From Phyllobacterium sp. YR531 (GTDB lineage Bacteria; Pseudomonadota; Alphaproteobacteria; Rhizobiales; Rhizobiaceae), in the NCBI RefSeq assembly GCF_000282595.1, contig NZ_AKIZ01000030.1, positions 1 through 64,000 on the forward strand: a stretch of DNA of 64,000 nt, read 5' to 3'. This document shows, one piece after another, positions 48,873 to 57,769 of the stretch. The position numbers were made by a program, and so were the translations under genes. Under the pieces are notes generated by a model. It had not been told where the DNA came from, did not search any database, and was given only the letters and a program-made list of their open reading frames with translations. Each line of letters starts with the position of its first letter. Within the stretch, counting starts at the first letter, position 1.

Positions 48873-49763
48873 TTATACGAAGCGTTTCGCTTCGGCTGCG
48901 TAATGACTGACGTAGCGCTCGGAGATGCGGCTGACCGGTAAAATGATGCACACGTCCGTGGTGCCAAAATCATGATCGATAACAGCGCCATCACCGATCA
49001 TCGCGCCAAGGCGTAGATAGCCTTTGATCAATGGCGGCATGGCAAAGAGCGCTACACGGGCGTTGATCGCTTCGCTCGGCACCAAGTCCATAGCCTGATA
49101 GAGGGAAGGCAGAGCCCTGACATCCCAATCGGCTGTTGCCCGGCAATTATGGTGCAGGAAAGACAGCGGCAAAGCGTGGGCGGCTGGAACAGTGCCCTGA
49201 AATGAGGCGCATCCGAACATCACGCCAATCGAATGAAACCGGCAATAGGTCCAGATACCCTGCCACAACAATTCAACAGTGCGTTTGGAGCGATATTCGG
49301 GGAGGACGCAGGATCGACCTAGCTCAAGGAATCGCAATTCAGGCTTGGCTGCAACAAGACGTTCAATCGAAAACTCGCTAGCCGTATAAAATCCGCCAGT
49401 CTCGAAAGCTTTTTCCGAGCGCAGAAGCCGGTATGTCCCTACAATCTGTTTGTGCTTGGGGCCTGGAATTGCAGTGTCATAAACGAGCAAGTGGTCACAG
49501 AAGGGATCAAACCGGTCAGCATCACGCTGCTCCAATGTTGCAGAGCCCTTGGCGCCAAGTTCATCAAAAAATACTTTGAAGCGGAGTTGTTGGGATGAGG
49601 CAATTTCATCTTCGGTTTGAGCAAGGCAAACCTCCATTGTTCCAATGCGACCAAGCACTGAAACGATTTGAGGCGCCGTAAACGGCAAGGACGTTGAATC
49701 AACCTGCGACATAATGCTTTGATCTTTAGTGATTGAAGCGGATTCAAGCAAGGAGATGTCCAT
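48873..49763 (-). CDS. olsB: Ornithine-lipid acyltransferase OlsB-like (GNAT fold)
   Basis: 296 residues; hemolysin-like/OlsB family. The acyl-ACP N-acyltransferase core includes SQQLRFKVFFDELGA, CDHLLVYD, VGTYRLLR, FLELGRSCVLPEYRSKRTVELLW and the C-terminal KGYLRLGAMIGDGAVIDHDFGTTDVCIILP. It makes lyso-ornithine lipid from ornithine and a 3-hydroxyacyl-ACP at the inner membrane. An internal ATG (MSQVDS) at residue 18 is an alternative start. No olsA was seen in the window. Confidence 0.85.
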   Translation of the reverse strand: MDISLLESASITKDQSIMSQVDSTSLPFTAPQIVSVLGRIGTMEVCLAQTEDEIASSQQLRFKVFFDELGAKGSATLEQRDADRFDPFCDHLLVYDTAIPGPKHKQIVGTYRLLRSEKAFETGGFYTASEFSIERLVAAKPELRFLELGRSCVLPEYRSKRTVELLWQGIWTYCRFHSIGVMFGCASFQGTVPAAHALPLSFLHHNCRATADWDVRALPSLYQAMDLVPSEAINARVALFAMPPLIKGYLRLGAMIGDGAVIDHDFGTTDVCIILPVSRISERYVSHYAAEAKRFV

Positions 49764-49840
49764 ATCGATTTAACCCTCGTCGGAGGTTGACCGGTAATCG
49801 TTCCAGCTCTCATTACTACGATTGGATGACGGCAACATGA

Positions 49841-49874
49841 CGTAAAATACCGGCTAAGAATATGGTATTTTACG
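49841..49874 (-). terminator. Hairpin after lspA
   Basis: Perfect 11-base stem CGTAAAATACC/GGTATTTTACG with a 12-base loop, three bases beyond the lspA stop on the minus strand. The A/T-rich stem and missing T-run make it a weak terminator at best; it separates lspA from olsB. Confidence 0.5.
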
Positions 49875-49876
49875 AG

Positions 49877-50374
49877 CTATTCTGCTTGATCAGGCTGCTT
49901 TTTTCGCTCTTTGATCCAAGCAAAAAGTTCTTCGATCACGACCAGTGCTGCGCCAACTGAAATATAAGCATCGGCTAGATTGAAGACGGCAAAGGACCAA
50001 GACGGCAGGTGGAAAAGAATATAGTCAATCACATAGCCATGGACACTGCGATCAATGAGATTGCCTATTGCGCCGCCAATGATCAGGGCAAAACCGGCTC
50101 GGGAAACCCAGCGATCCGGGCTAGTGCTCCACCAAAGATAACTCACGAAGCCTATGACGACGACTGTCAACGCAATCAGCGCGATGTCATGCATTCCGCT
50201 TAACATCGAGAAAGCGATACCTTCATTGTGAACGCGGAATAAAGCCAGAAAAGGTAGGATATCGATCTGCTGCTGATAATTCATACCTGTTTCGACAAGA
50301 TACTTGATGATCTGGTCGGTCAGAACCGAAACAAGAATGATTGTAGTAAGGCCGAAAAAACGTTTGCTGCTCAT
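49877..50374 (-). CDS. lspA: Lipoprotein signal peptidase
   Basis: A 165-residue type II signal peptidase with four membrane spans. The active-site aspartates are Asp117 in [15 protein letters not shown] and Asp135 in FNLADAYI, both in conserved context. The start at 50374 gives the normal family N-terminus. It releases signal peptides of prolipoproteins such as those at 17512 and 24404. It follows the SpoU methyltransferase by 13 bases. Confidence 0.95.
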   Translation of the reverse strand: MSSKRFFGLTTIILVSVLTDQIIKYLVETGMNYQQQIDILPFLALFRVHNEGIAFSMLSGMHDIALIALTVVVIGFVSYLWWSTSPDRWVSRAGFALIIGGAIGNLIDRSVHGYVIDYILFHLPSWSFAVFNLADAYISVGAALVVIEELFAWIKERKKQPDQAE

Positions 50375-50387
50375 AAACGAATATTTC

Positions 50388-51257
50388 TCAATTAATTGTG
50401 TCAAGTTTCAGCGCATCACGCCGGATTTCAAACAGCATTACACCGGTAGCGATAGCGAGATTAAGAGAGTCGGCGCGCCCCTGTTGAGGAATTCTTGCAA
50501 GCCGATCACAAGTGGCTGCCAACTGGTCGGGTAGGCCTTGCTGTTCATTGCCCATCAGCAAGACAACCGGCTTATTGGCGTAGGGAATGGTTCTATAGTC
50601 GACAGCACCTTTGAGGTGCGTTCCGATGATCAAACCCTGAAAGCCTTCCCTCCATGCGAGAAATTCGGATTCCGTAGCCCGGATAAGAGGAACCGCAAAC
50701 ACCGATCCCATTGTTGCCCGAACTGTCTCAAGCGAGAAGGGATCTGTGGTATCCCCAATCAGGATGATGCCTTTTGCCCCTGCAGCATCAGCCGTACGAA
50801 TAATCGTACCGAGGTTGCCAGGATCGCGAACCCGGTCCAGCGCGACGAAAACATCATTGCCTTCCGGGCGGACAGCTGACAACGCGTGCAGGTTTTGCTG
50901 GAAAACGCCAACGACCATTTGCGGATTATCACGCCTAGTTATCGCCGAGATGATCTTTTCGTTGACCTCAAGCACATCGCCGCCTTTGGCGACGGTTCGG
51001 GCAGCAACTTGTTCGACAAGCGAGTTTCCCTTGCCGGCTTTTGAGTAGACCAAGGTTTTAATGGTCCAGCCAAGGTCCAGCGCATCAATAACAAGCTTCA
51101 GGCCTTCTGCGAGAAAGACACCTTGTTGATCGCGAAACTTCTTCAATGCAAGTGAACGCAAATCCTTGACGATAGGATTTGTAAGGCTGGTTACTTCCTT
51201 GACTTTACCCGGCTTGGCAATGCCGGTGCCACGATGGTGGTCGTCCTGTTTGGTCAT
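50388..51257 (-). CDS. SpoU (TrmH/RlmB)-family RNA 2'-O-methyltransferase
   Basis: 289 residues: a substrate-binding N-terminal domain followed by a SPOUT knot. The SAM-binding motifs are [39 protein letters not shown] and [16 protein letters not shown]. The target (tRNA or 23S rRNA) is not decidable. The start overlaps the stop of the preceding methyltransferase gene (ATGA), so two RNA-modifying genes are coupled. Confidence 0.88.
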   Translation of the reverse strand: MTKQDDHHRGTGIAKPGKVKEVTSLTNPIVKDLRSLALKKFRDQQGVFLAEGLKLVIDALDLGWTIKTLVYSKAGKGNSLVEQVAARTVAKGGDVLEVNEKIISAITRRDNPQMVVGVFQQNLHALSAVRPEGNDVFVALDRVRDPGNLGTIIRTADAAGAKGIILIGDTTDPFSLETVRATMGSVFAVPLIRATESEFLAWREGFQGLIIGTHLKGAVDYRTIPYANKPVVLLMGNEQQGLPDQLAATCDRLARIPQQGRADSLNLAIATGVMLFEIRRDALKLDTIN

Positions 51258-52375
51258 GATGCGCCCCAGCGGCTGAAAAGAGATGTGGAGAGGGCGCGGT
51301 TTGAGGAGCGCTCTCGAAGAATGAGCTCGCCGGACTGCACTTCGCCGCCAAGTCCCGTAAATGTATCCCGCATCAATTCGTGAATGGCGAAGAATGATGC
51401 GCGGATGGAATAGGCAGTCAGAACAACGCCCAAAGGATTTGGAGTGAGGATCGAACGGCACAAATCAATCATTTCCGGCAGATTGTCGAAAAGCTGCCAT
51501 ACTTCACCATTGGGGCCACGCCCATAGGCCGGCGGGTCAAGCAGGATGATGTCGTAACCATTGCCCCGCCGCTCTTCCCGCGCAACAAACTTCATTGCAT
51601 CTTCACATATCCAGCGAATGGGTTTACCAGACAGGCCTGCCATTTCCTGATTTTCCCGTGCCCAAAGAATGGCCTTCTTCGAGGCATCGACATGCGTGAC
51701 CTCAGCACCTGCGCGCGCAGCTACAAGAGAAGCAACGCCCGTATAACCAAACAGATTGAGCACTTTCACGGGGCGTTTTGCATTGCGGATCAAACTGTCC
51801 ATATGAGACCAGTGTGTACCTTGCTCTGGAAATACGCCCACATGCCGAAAGGAAGTGAATCGTCCGAAAAAGGGTATGCCTTCATATGCTAGAGGCCAGG
51901 TTTCACCGAGTGGTACTTTGGGAAAATGCCAACGGCCAACGCCTTCTTCATCGGTATTTCCGGTAAAAATTGCATCGGCCTTGTCCCATTCAGCCTTGCT
52001 CCATGCGGGAAGCCAGATTGCCTGGCCTTCGGGCCGCACGATCCGATAGGGACCATATTGCTCCAGTTTCAAACCATTGCCGCTATCGAGAAGCGCATAA
52101 TCATCAGATGGAAGTGTTTCGAGAATAAGTCCCGTTTTTTCCTGCGGACGTGCGCCAGTACGACGCGTGAGGATACGTTTGGGCGTTTGTTCCTGACGCA
52201 GGGCAACACGCTCGGAATCAACTTCCGTTGACCGCTGTGTTTTTGCAAACTGCGGGCGTGGCTTCGTTACACTTTGCCGCTGCACGGCATTCTTTGAAAC
52301 GTCGCCTTGGCGGCCACCGCTTTTTGTTTTTCTGATTTTACCGCCAGACGATTTCAAACCGTATTTTCCTTGCAA
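51254..52375 (-). CDS. Class I SAM-dependent methyltransferase (RlmI/rRNA type)
   Basis: Up to 373 residues. The methyltransferase core has VLNLFGYTGVASLVAARAGAEVTHVDAS (SAM site) and ILLDPPAYGRGPNGEVW (catalytic DPPAY), as in RlmI-like 23S rRNA m5C methyltransferases. The first 80-90 residues are basic and low-complexity and may aid RNA binding. The start is uncertain: TTG 52375 is assigned with a poor ribosome site, and a later start is possible. Confidence 0.83.
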   Translation of the reverse strand: MQGKYGLKSSGGKIRKTKSGGRQGDVSKNAVQRQSVTKPRPQFAKTQRSTEVDSERVALRQEQTPKRILTRRTGARPQEKTGLILETLPSDDYALLDSGNGLKLEQYGPYRIVRPEGQAIWLPAWSKAEWDKADAIFTGNTDEEGVGRWHFPKVPLGETWPLAYEGIPFFGRFTSFRHVGVFPEQGTHWSHMDSLIRNAKRPVKVLNLFGYTGVASLVAARAGAEVTHVDASKKAILWARENQEMAGLSGKPIRWICEDAMKFVAREERRGNGYDIILLDPPAYGRGPNGEVWQLFDNLPEMIDLCRSILTPNPLGVVLTAYSIRASFFAIHELMRDTFTGLGGEVQSGELILRERSSNRALSTSLFSRWGAS

Positions 52376-52390
52376 CCTTTTTCAAGGTTA

Positions 52391-53356
52391 CTACGCCATT
52401 GCCTTTTCATAGACAAGGATACCAGCCGCAAGGTCTTCGAGCGCCGCGCCGACAGATTTGAACAATGTGATCTCATCGGCAGACTGACGGCCCTTAATCG
52501 TTCCTCGTGTGAGGTCAAACAAATCACCAATAACGTGGCTGGAATCGACCACCCCTGCTTTTATGGGCTGGACGATATCGCCGCCTTCCTTCAATGCCCC
52601 GTCCTTTGTATCGACGAAAACACGTGCACGCTGGATGCACTCATCATCACTTTCGCGCATTGTTGGAGTGAATGCTCCGATCAGGTCCACGTGAGCACCC
52701 GGTTTCAGGTGCTTTCCAAGTATGAGTGGTTCCGTAGATAATGTCCCGGCGGTTATAATGTCGGCCTCAGCTATAGCCGCATCCTTGTCTTTGATGGCTT
52801 TGGCATTGAAACCTTCAGCCACAAGCTCGGCTGCCACTTTTTCAGCCCCGGCAAAAGTTCTGTTCCAGATCGAGATTTCCTCAATTGGACGTATGGCACT
52901 GTGAGCGCGGGCCAAAAAGCCTGAAAGCGCTCCTGCGCCCAAAACAACCAGCCGTGATGCATCTTTCCGAGCGAGATACCGTGCAGCAAGTGCCGAAGCA
53001 CCAGCTGTCCTCCATAATGTGAGGCGCTGGCCATCTATCAACGCCCTTGGTTCACCGGTCTTGCCATCAAGCAACAAATAAACACCCATCACAGCAGGTT
53101 TCGAGACAGCTCCATTGTCCGGTGAAACAGTGACAATCTTTACACCCATATAGCCCTTGGAAGAGTCGCCCAACGCATCAAAATCCGACCATGCGGGCAT
53201 GAGCAGCAATGTCGAGGCGGCCCCGTCCGGTCGATCAACAGTGTGATGGTGCCGTACCGGTTGGATCATGCCTTGGCGAAAAGCCAATTCGATTGCACTG
53301 ATCATGTCAGGCCAATTCAATAAGGAATCGACCTCAGCAGGGGAGACGAGTTTCAT
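52391..53356 (-). CDS. Ornithine cyclodeaminase / mu-crystallin family enzyme
   Basis: A 321-residue NAD(P)-dependent enzyme. The Rossmann glycine motif LVVLGAGALSGFLARAH, the substrate region LTLWRTAGASALAA and HVDLIGAFTPTMRESDDE fit the family. Candidates are ornithine cyclodeaminase and delta-1-pyrroline-2-carboxylate reductase. ALIDGQRLTLWRTAGAS with Lys-x-Gly nearby does not discriminate. It is minus-strand, between lapA-like and RNA methyltransferase genes, with no pathway partners beside it. Confidence 0.82.
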   Translation of the reverse strand: MKLVSPAEVDSLLNWPDMISAIELAFRQGMIQPVRHHHTVDRPDGAASTLLLMPAWSDFDALGDSSKGYMGVKIVTVSPDNGAVSKPAVMGVYLLLDGKTGEPRALIDGQRLTLWRTAGASALAARYLARKDASRLVVLGAGALSGFLARAHSAIRPIEEISIWNRTFAGAEKVAAELVAEGFNAKAIKDKDAAIAEADIITAGTLSTEPLILGKHLKPGAHVDLIGAFTPTMRESDDECIQRARVFVDTKDGALKEGGDIVQPIKAGVVDSSHVIGDLFDLTRGTIKGRQSADEITLFKSVGAALEDLAAGILVYEKAMA

Positions 53357-53382
53357 TACGAGTCCTTGGTAGAAGGTAGAAT

Positions 53383-53715
53383 TTAATGCAGTGAGGGCAG
53401 GTTTGGCGTCGAGGCGGTTTCAGTTGTTGCCTTGCGCGCTTCCTTACGCAACATTTCCGCCTCAAGCTTGCGCTGCCGGGCCAGCTTGCGGTGTTTGCCC
53501 TGATTGGACCAGGTAACGAGACTGCCAATGATGAGCCCGATGATCAAAGCGGCGAATAACCAGACAAACAGCGGTGCCGAATAAGACAGTGCCGGATTAC
53601 CTGGATTAAATGGGTCAATCGTGAACAGGGCATGGCCACGATTGGCAACCGACAGGGCGATCAGAACTATCGCGATCGGTACGAGAACAAGTACGGCGAC
53701 CACGCGATTAATCAT
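53383..53715 (-). CDS. LapA-domain membrane protein
   Basis: A 110-residue protein with two hydrophobic segments (about 5-25 and 48-70) and a charged, coiled C-terminal tail (KHRKLARQRKLEAEMLRKEARKA). It fits the LapA (DUF1049) family, which in enterics helps regulate LPS synthesis through FtsH/LpxC. It lies just downstream of ihfB, an association common in proteobacteria. Confidence 0.83.
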   Translation of the reverse strand: MINRVVAVLVLVPIAIVLIALSVANRGHALFTIDPFNPGNPALSYSAPLFVWLFAALIIGLIIGSLVTWSNQGKHRKLARQRKLEAEMLRKEARKATTETASTPNLPSLH

Positions 53716-53752
53716 GTCAGAGCCTCATTTGCTTGCTTGCTAAATTGCGCGT

Positions 53753-54037
53753 TCAGCCGTTTGCATTCAACCTGTCGCGTAGTTCTTTGCCGGTTTTGAA
53801 AAACGGTACCCATTTTTCTTCGACATCAACGCTTTCACCCGTCCGCGGGTTGCGTCCGCTGCGGGCAGGTCGGTTTTTCACGGAAAATGCGCCAAAGCCG
53901 CGCAATTCGACACGATTACCTTCGGCAAGGGCATCGGTGATTTCATCGAAGATTGCGCCGACAATATTCTCCACATCGCGCTGGAATAAGTGCGGATTGC
54001 GGTTGGCAATTATTTGCACGAGCTCTGATTTGATCAC
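53753..54037 (-). CDS. ihfB: Integration host factor, beta subunit
   Basis: A 94-residue HU/IHF-fold protein. The DNA-intercalating arm is [31 protein letters not shown], with the conserved Pro in RNPRTG. The N-terminus [23 protein letters not shown] distinguishes IHF-beta from HU. It bends DNA at specific sites, including sigma-54 promoters. The alpha subunit is not in the window. Confidence 0.95.
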   Translation of the reverse strand: MIKSELVQIIANRNPHLFQRDVENIVGAIFDEITDALAEGNRVELRGFGAFSVKNRPARSGRNPRTGESVDVEEKWVPFFKTGKELRDRLNANG

Positions 54038-54115
54038 AGCAAAATTCCCTTCTGGTTTTGAGACCAGGATACACAGTCAATGTGGACTATGCTACTGATC
54101 TTATATGCGAATAGC

Positions 54116-55105
54116 TTATTGCGCCCCTGAGGGCTTGCCGTCAACGTGCCAAACCGAAACGAGTCCGTCAAGAAACATCCTGTCTCCTGTTATTTCGTCA
54201 AGAATTCCGGTGCTGGACTCGGGCAAACCAAGAAGTTTGGCGACCATCTTCATTGCGGATTGTGAGAAAAGCGAACCGAAAGTCGACTTCTGGACCGGCT
54301 TCCATTCCACTACTTTAAGTTGCGCATCCACTCCTTTTCCGGCAAGCCAGTCAAGAGCCTTCTCTTCACCGCCGAGCGCATCGATGAGTTTGTTCTCCAC
54401 CGCTTGGCGCCCCGTAAAGACGGAGCCGTCGGCGAGCGCCAAAGCCTGCTCGTGGCTGAACTTACGACGGTTTTCGACAAGTCCGACAAACCAGTTGTAG
54501 GAATCGATGATCATGCGATGGATCATCGCCTTGGCATCGTCGCTGGCAGGATTAAAGAAGTTGGGTTCGGCCTTTAACGGGCTGGATTTGATGGTTTCGA
54601 CTTTGACACCGACCTTTGTCAGAAGTTCGGATATGTCCGGGTACTGAAACAATACACCGATCGAACCGACGATGGAGGATTGCCTCGCAACAATGTGATC
54701 TGTTGCAATGGCAATCATGTATCCGGCTGAAGCGGCCAGGGTGCCGACCTGTGCCACCACAGGCTTCTTTTCAGCAATTTTGCGAACAGCCTCATAGATT
54801 GCTTCGCCGCCGGCGGTGGTGCCGCCAGGTGAATCGATGGAGACGATCACACCTTTTACAGCGTCGGACTCGCCGATATCTTTCAAACGCTTGAGCAGTT
54901 CTTCATCTTCGAGGATCGTTCCCTCAACGCGTATTTTCGCAATATGTGGAACGGACTTGCTCGTATAGGCTTCCGGGCCGGTAGTAACGAGGTAGAGTGC
55001 TATCACAGCAAGCACTGCCAGCAGCAGAGCAGCAACACGCCAGAATGTCACTTTCCGCCGTAGTTTGCGTCGGTCAATAATTGCGTCTGCTGTGTTGGCC
55101 ATCAT
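54116..55105 (-). CDS. sppA: Signal peptide peptidase SppA
   Basis: A 329-residue membrane-anchored S49 serine protease. An N-terminal anchor (about 22-42) follows basic residues. The catalytic Ser126 is in GTLAASAGYM and the probable general-base Lys178 in IKSSPLKAEPN; IDSPGG near residue 90 forms the oxyanion region. It degrades cleaved signal peptides. The second ATG (55102) is an equally good start. It is divergent from lptC. Confidence 0.92.
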   Translation of the reverse strand: MMANTADAIIDRRKLRRKVTFWRVAALLLAVLAVIALYLVTTGPEAYTSKSVPHIAKIRVEGTILEDEELLKRLKDIGESDAVKGVIVSIDSPGGTTAGGEAIYEAVRKIAEKKPVVAQVGTLAASAGYMIAIATDHIVARQSSIVGSIGVLFQYPDISELLTKVGVKVETIKSSPLKAEPNFFNPASDDAKAMIHRMIIDSYNWFVGLVENRRKFSHEQALALADGSVFTGRQAVENKLIDALGGEEKALDWLAGKGVDAQLKVVEWKPVQKSTFGSLFSQSAMKMVAKLLGLPESSTGILDEITGDRMFLDGLVSVWHVDGKPSGAQ

Positions 55106-55353
55106 TTTCGTCCATTTCGCCGATGTATGTGATACTCTTCTGCGATATCATCCGGTGGAAGTCCAGACATGCCGTCTCAATCGACTAGTGAGGATAAGTG
55201 TATTGGTAAATTGACCTTGTAACTGGCCACCTGACCGCATACTTGTCCTTGCACGCACCGCGTGTGCTCTAAAACGCGTCTATTTCATCGAAAAATAACC
55301 ATATTGGCGTTGAACTAGCTAGAAATATTATAAACGGTAACAGCAACCAACCT

Positions 55354-56091
55354 ATGTCTATTGAAAAAACCGATATCAATGGTGCGCGCAATGCCGCCGC
55401 GGACGCCGAGCATCATGCTACGGTTGCACGGCAGTTTGCTGCATCCGACAAGGATTCGACTGTCTTCAAGGCTGCTGAACGTCATTCGCGCCGTGTGCGG
55501 CTACTGAAGTTCTCGTTGCCGGCAATTGCACTTGTTGGCGCGGCGGTATTCTCGTGGTTTACGTTCTTTTCGGCTTCCGGCGTCCCAAACAATATTGCAC
55601 TGGACGGCGCCGGGATAGAGGATGGCAAGCTTGTGATGACCAATCCCAAGCTTGACGGCTTCACCAAAGACAAACTTCCCTACAAAATGAGCGCTGTGAG
55701 GGCTTTGCAGCAGGTTGGAAACAGTTCGGTCATATCGCTGGAAGGTATTGACGCAGAAATCCCGATCGGCAAAGAGATGCGCGCCGAAGTGAAAGCAAAG
55801 TCAGGTGTATTCGACAATGCCAACAGGCAACTGAAACTCGACAGTGAAATATCGCTGGTCACTTCAGACGGTATTACGGCTCAGTTGCAATCTGCTGATA
55901 TTGATATTGCCGGGAATACAATGTCTACCAATGACCCGGTCAGCGTTAAAAATCGTAACGGCAGCATTGTCGCCGATAGTATGCAGATCACTGATGGTGG
56001 TAAAGTAGTGACGTTTGAAAAGCGTGTAAGGCTTGTCATTCAACCGACAAAGCTGCAAGAAGGTGGCAATGAGGTAAAATCGTCAAACTGA
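55354..56091 (+). CDS. lptC: LPS export protein LptC
   Basis: A 245-residue bitopic protein. A cytoplasmic N-terminus (about 1-50) and one membrane anchor (LLKFSLPAIALVGAAVFSWFTFFS, about 50-72) precede a periplasmic beta-jellyroll (LVMTNPKLDGFTKDKLPYKMSAVRALQ), the DUF1239/LptC pattern. It links the LptB2FG motor to the LptA bridge. No good ribosome site precedes 55354, so the start may be later. lptA follows after 55 bases. Confidence 0.88.
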   Translation: MSIEKTDINGARNAAADAEHHATVARQFAASDKDSTVFKAAERHSRRVRLLKFSLPAIALVGAAVFSWFTFFSASGVPNNIALDGAGIEDGKLVMTNPKLDGFTKDKLPYKMSAVRALQQVGNSSVISLEGIDAEIPIGKEMRAEVKAKSGVFDNANRQLKLDSEISLVTSDGITAQLQSADIDIAGNTMSTNDPVSVKNRNGSIVADSMQITDGGKVVTFEKRVRLVIQPTKLQEGGNEVKSSN

Positions 56092-56146
56092 TTTACGGTT
56101 GGCGATTGTTATTTTGAAGAAATTTCTCGGATTAGGAGAGAAAACG

Positions 56147-56755
56147 ATGTCTTTCGGGGCGAAACTGATCAGGATCTCATCTGTTTCAATGAGTTTATTG
56201 GCGTCCTCATTGGTTGTCCCTGCCATGGCGCAGCAGACTCCAGATGCAGCGCCCGGTGGCATAAAGCTATCCGGCGACCAACCAATTCAAATCGATTCCG
56301 ACAAGGTTGTGCTGCATAATGATGCAGGCACTGCGACATTCACAGGGAATGTGACTGTCGTTCAGGGCGCAACGCTCTTAAAAGCGGGCTCAATGGTCGT
56401 CTATTACGTCAAGGGCGGCAATAAAGATGCCGCAAATGCAGAGCCCTCCAAAGTATCGGCAGGCGTGGCTGGCGCAGGTGCGCAGGATATTGATCATCTT
56501 GAAGTTAGCGACAAGGTTTACGTCAAATCCGAAGATCAGGTTGCGACAGGCGATCGCGGTACGTTCGATATGAAAACCGAGGTATTGGTACTGACCGGCA
56601 GTAAGGTTGTACTCTCTCAAGGCGACAACGTAGCCGTCGGGTGCAAGCTCACTGCCCAGTTGAAGACTGGTGAAGCTCAGTTGGAAAGTTGCAAGAGCGG
56701 TCAGACCGGACGCGTTTCAATTGTCGTAGCGCCTAAAAACGCGCAAAAGAATTAA
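56147..56755 (+). CDS. lptA: LPS periplasmic bridge protein LptA
   Basis: A 202-residue OstA-like protein. The start at 56147 follows AGGAGAG. The signal peptide ends at PAMA (residue 28). The mature fold contains QIDSDKVVLHNDAGTATFTGNVTVVQGATLLKAG and DRGTFDMKTEVLVLTGSKVVLSQGDN, typical of the slide-like beta structure carrying LPS across the periplasm. It lies 20 bases upstream of lptB. Confidence 0.93.
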   Translation: MSFGAKLIRISSVSMSLLASSLVVPAMAQQTPDAAPGGIKLSGDQPIQIDSDKVVLHNDAGTATFTGNVTVVQGATLLKAGSMVVYYVKGGNKDAANAEPSKVSAGVAGAGAQDIDHLEVSDKVYVKSEDQVATGDRGTFDMKTEVLVLTGSKVVLSQGDNVAVGCKLTAQLKTGEAQLESCKSGQTGRVSIVVAPKNAQKN

Positions 56756-56775
56756 AACTGCCGGAAGAATCGTAA

Positions 56776-57603
56776 GTGTCCCTATTTTCACGCCGCTCAC
56801 CCAGCAAGAATGCCGCGCGACCAAACTCCAGTGTTTCACAGGAGAAGCGTCCGGCTGATCCTTCTGCGGTAGATCGCATGAAAGGCACTCTGGTAGCTCG
56901 CGGTATTACGAAGAGCTACAATGGCCGTCAGGTTGTCAATGGTGTTTCCTTCGGGGTTCGCTCTGGCGAGGCAGTTGGTATTCTTGGTCCTAACGGCGCT
57001 GGCAAGACCACCTGTTTTTATATGGTGACCGGACTCGTACCCGTCGACAAGGGCACAATCGAAATCGACGGCTTCGACGTTACCACGATGCCAATGTACC
57101 GGCGGTCACGACTCGGTATCGGCTATCTTCCGCAAGAAGCCTCGATTTTTCGTGGATTGTCTGTGGAAAACAATATCAAGGCTGTGCTTGAGGTCGTCGA
57201 AAAAGACCGGCATGCACGAGCGCAGGAACTGGACTCCCTTTTGGAAGAGTTTCACATTGCTCATTTGCGCAAAGCTCCCGCGATTTCCCTTTCAGGTGGC
57301 GAACGCAGGCGTCTTGAAATTGCCCGCGCATTGGCATCACGGCCAAACTTCATGTTGCTCGACGAACCGTTTGCAGGTGTCGATCCAATTGCCGTCGCAG
57401 ATATCCAGCAATTGGTTCGGCACCTGACCGGTCGTGGCATTGGTGTTTTGATCACAGACCATAATGTCCGTGAGACTCTTAAGCTCATTGATCGGGCTTA
57501 TATCATTCATGCGGGCCAGGTTTTGACCCATGGCCGTCCGGACGAAATAATTGCCAACCCTGACGTGCGCCGACTTTATCTCGGTGACGAATTTAAGCTC
57601 TGA
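56776..57603 (+). CDS. lptB: LPS export ATPase LptB
   Basis: A 275-residue ABC ATPase. Walker A is GPNGAGKTT (71-79), the signature LSGGERRRLEIARAL and Walker B MLLDEPFAGVDP. The GTG start at 56776 gives a 35-residue extension before the ABC domain, longer than enteric LptB and common in Hyphomicrobiales. An internal ATG (MKGTLVARG) at residue 35 is an alternative. It powers LPS extraction with LptF/G, which are not in the window. Confidence 0.94.
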   Translation: MSLFSRRSPSKNAARPNSSVSQEKRPADPSAVDRMKGTLVARGITKSYNGRQVVNGVSFGVRSGEAVGILGPNGAGKTTCFYMVTGLVPVDKGTIEIDGFDVTTMPMYRRSRLGIGYLPQEASIFRGLSVENNIKAVLEVVEKDRHARAQELDSLLEEFHIAHLRKAPAISLSGGERRRLEIARALASRPNFMLLDEPFAGVDPIAVADIQQLVRHLTGRGIGVLITDHNVRETLKLIDRAYIIHAGQVLTHGRPDEIIANPDVRRLYLGDEFKL

Positions 57604-57769
57604 TTGAGCCAATTACTCACTTGGTGAGAAGAAAATCTCAATTTACGCACGCGTCTCGGTTGAAAATAGCGTGATTATACGAGCTTTTGAAGCTTTTCAA
57701 TTGACAAGCAAGGATTGGGCCACTTCTGTATGATGGTATTAAATTCCGTCAGGAGTAGCTGCGTATATT

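Noticed and set aside
57701-57734. Sigma-70 promoter for rpoN (TTGACA with TATGAT)
   Set aside because: The two hexamers are 22 bases apart, too far for a standard promoter; no better -10 was seen.
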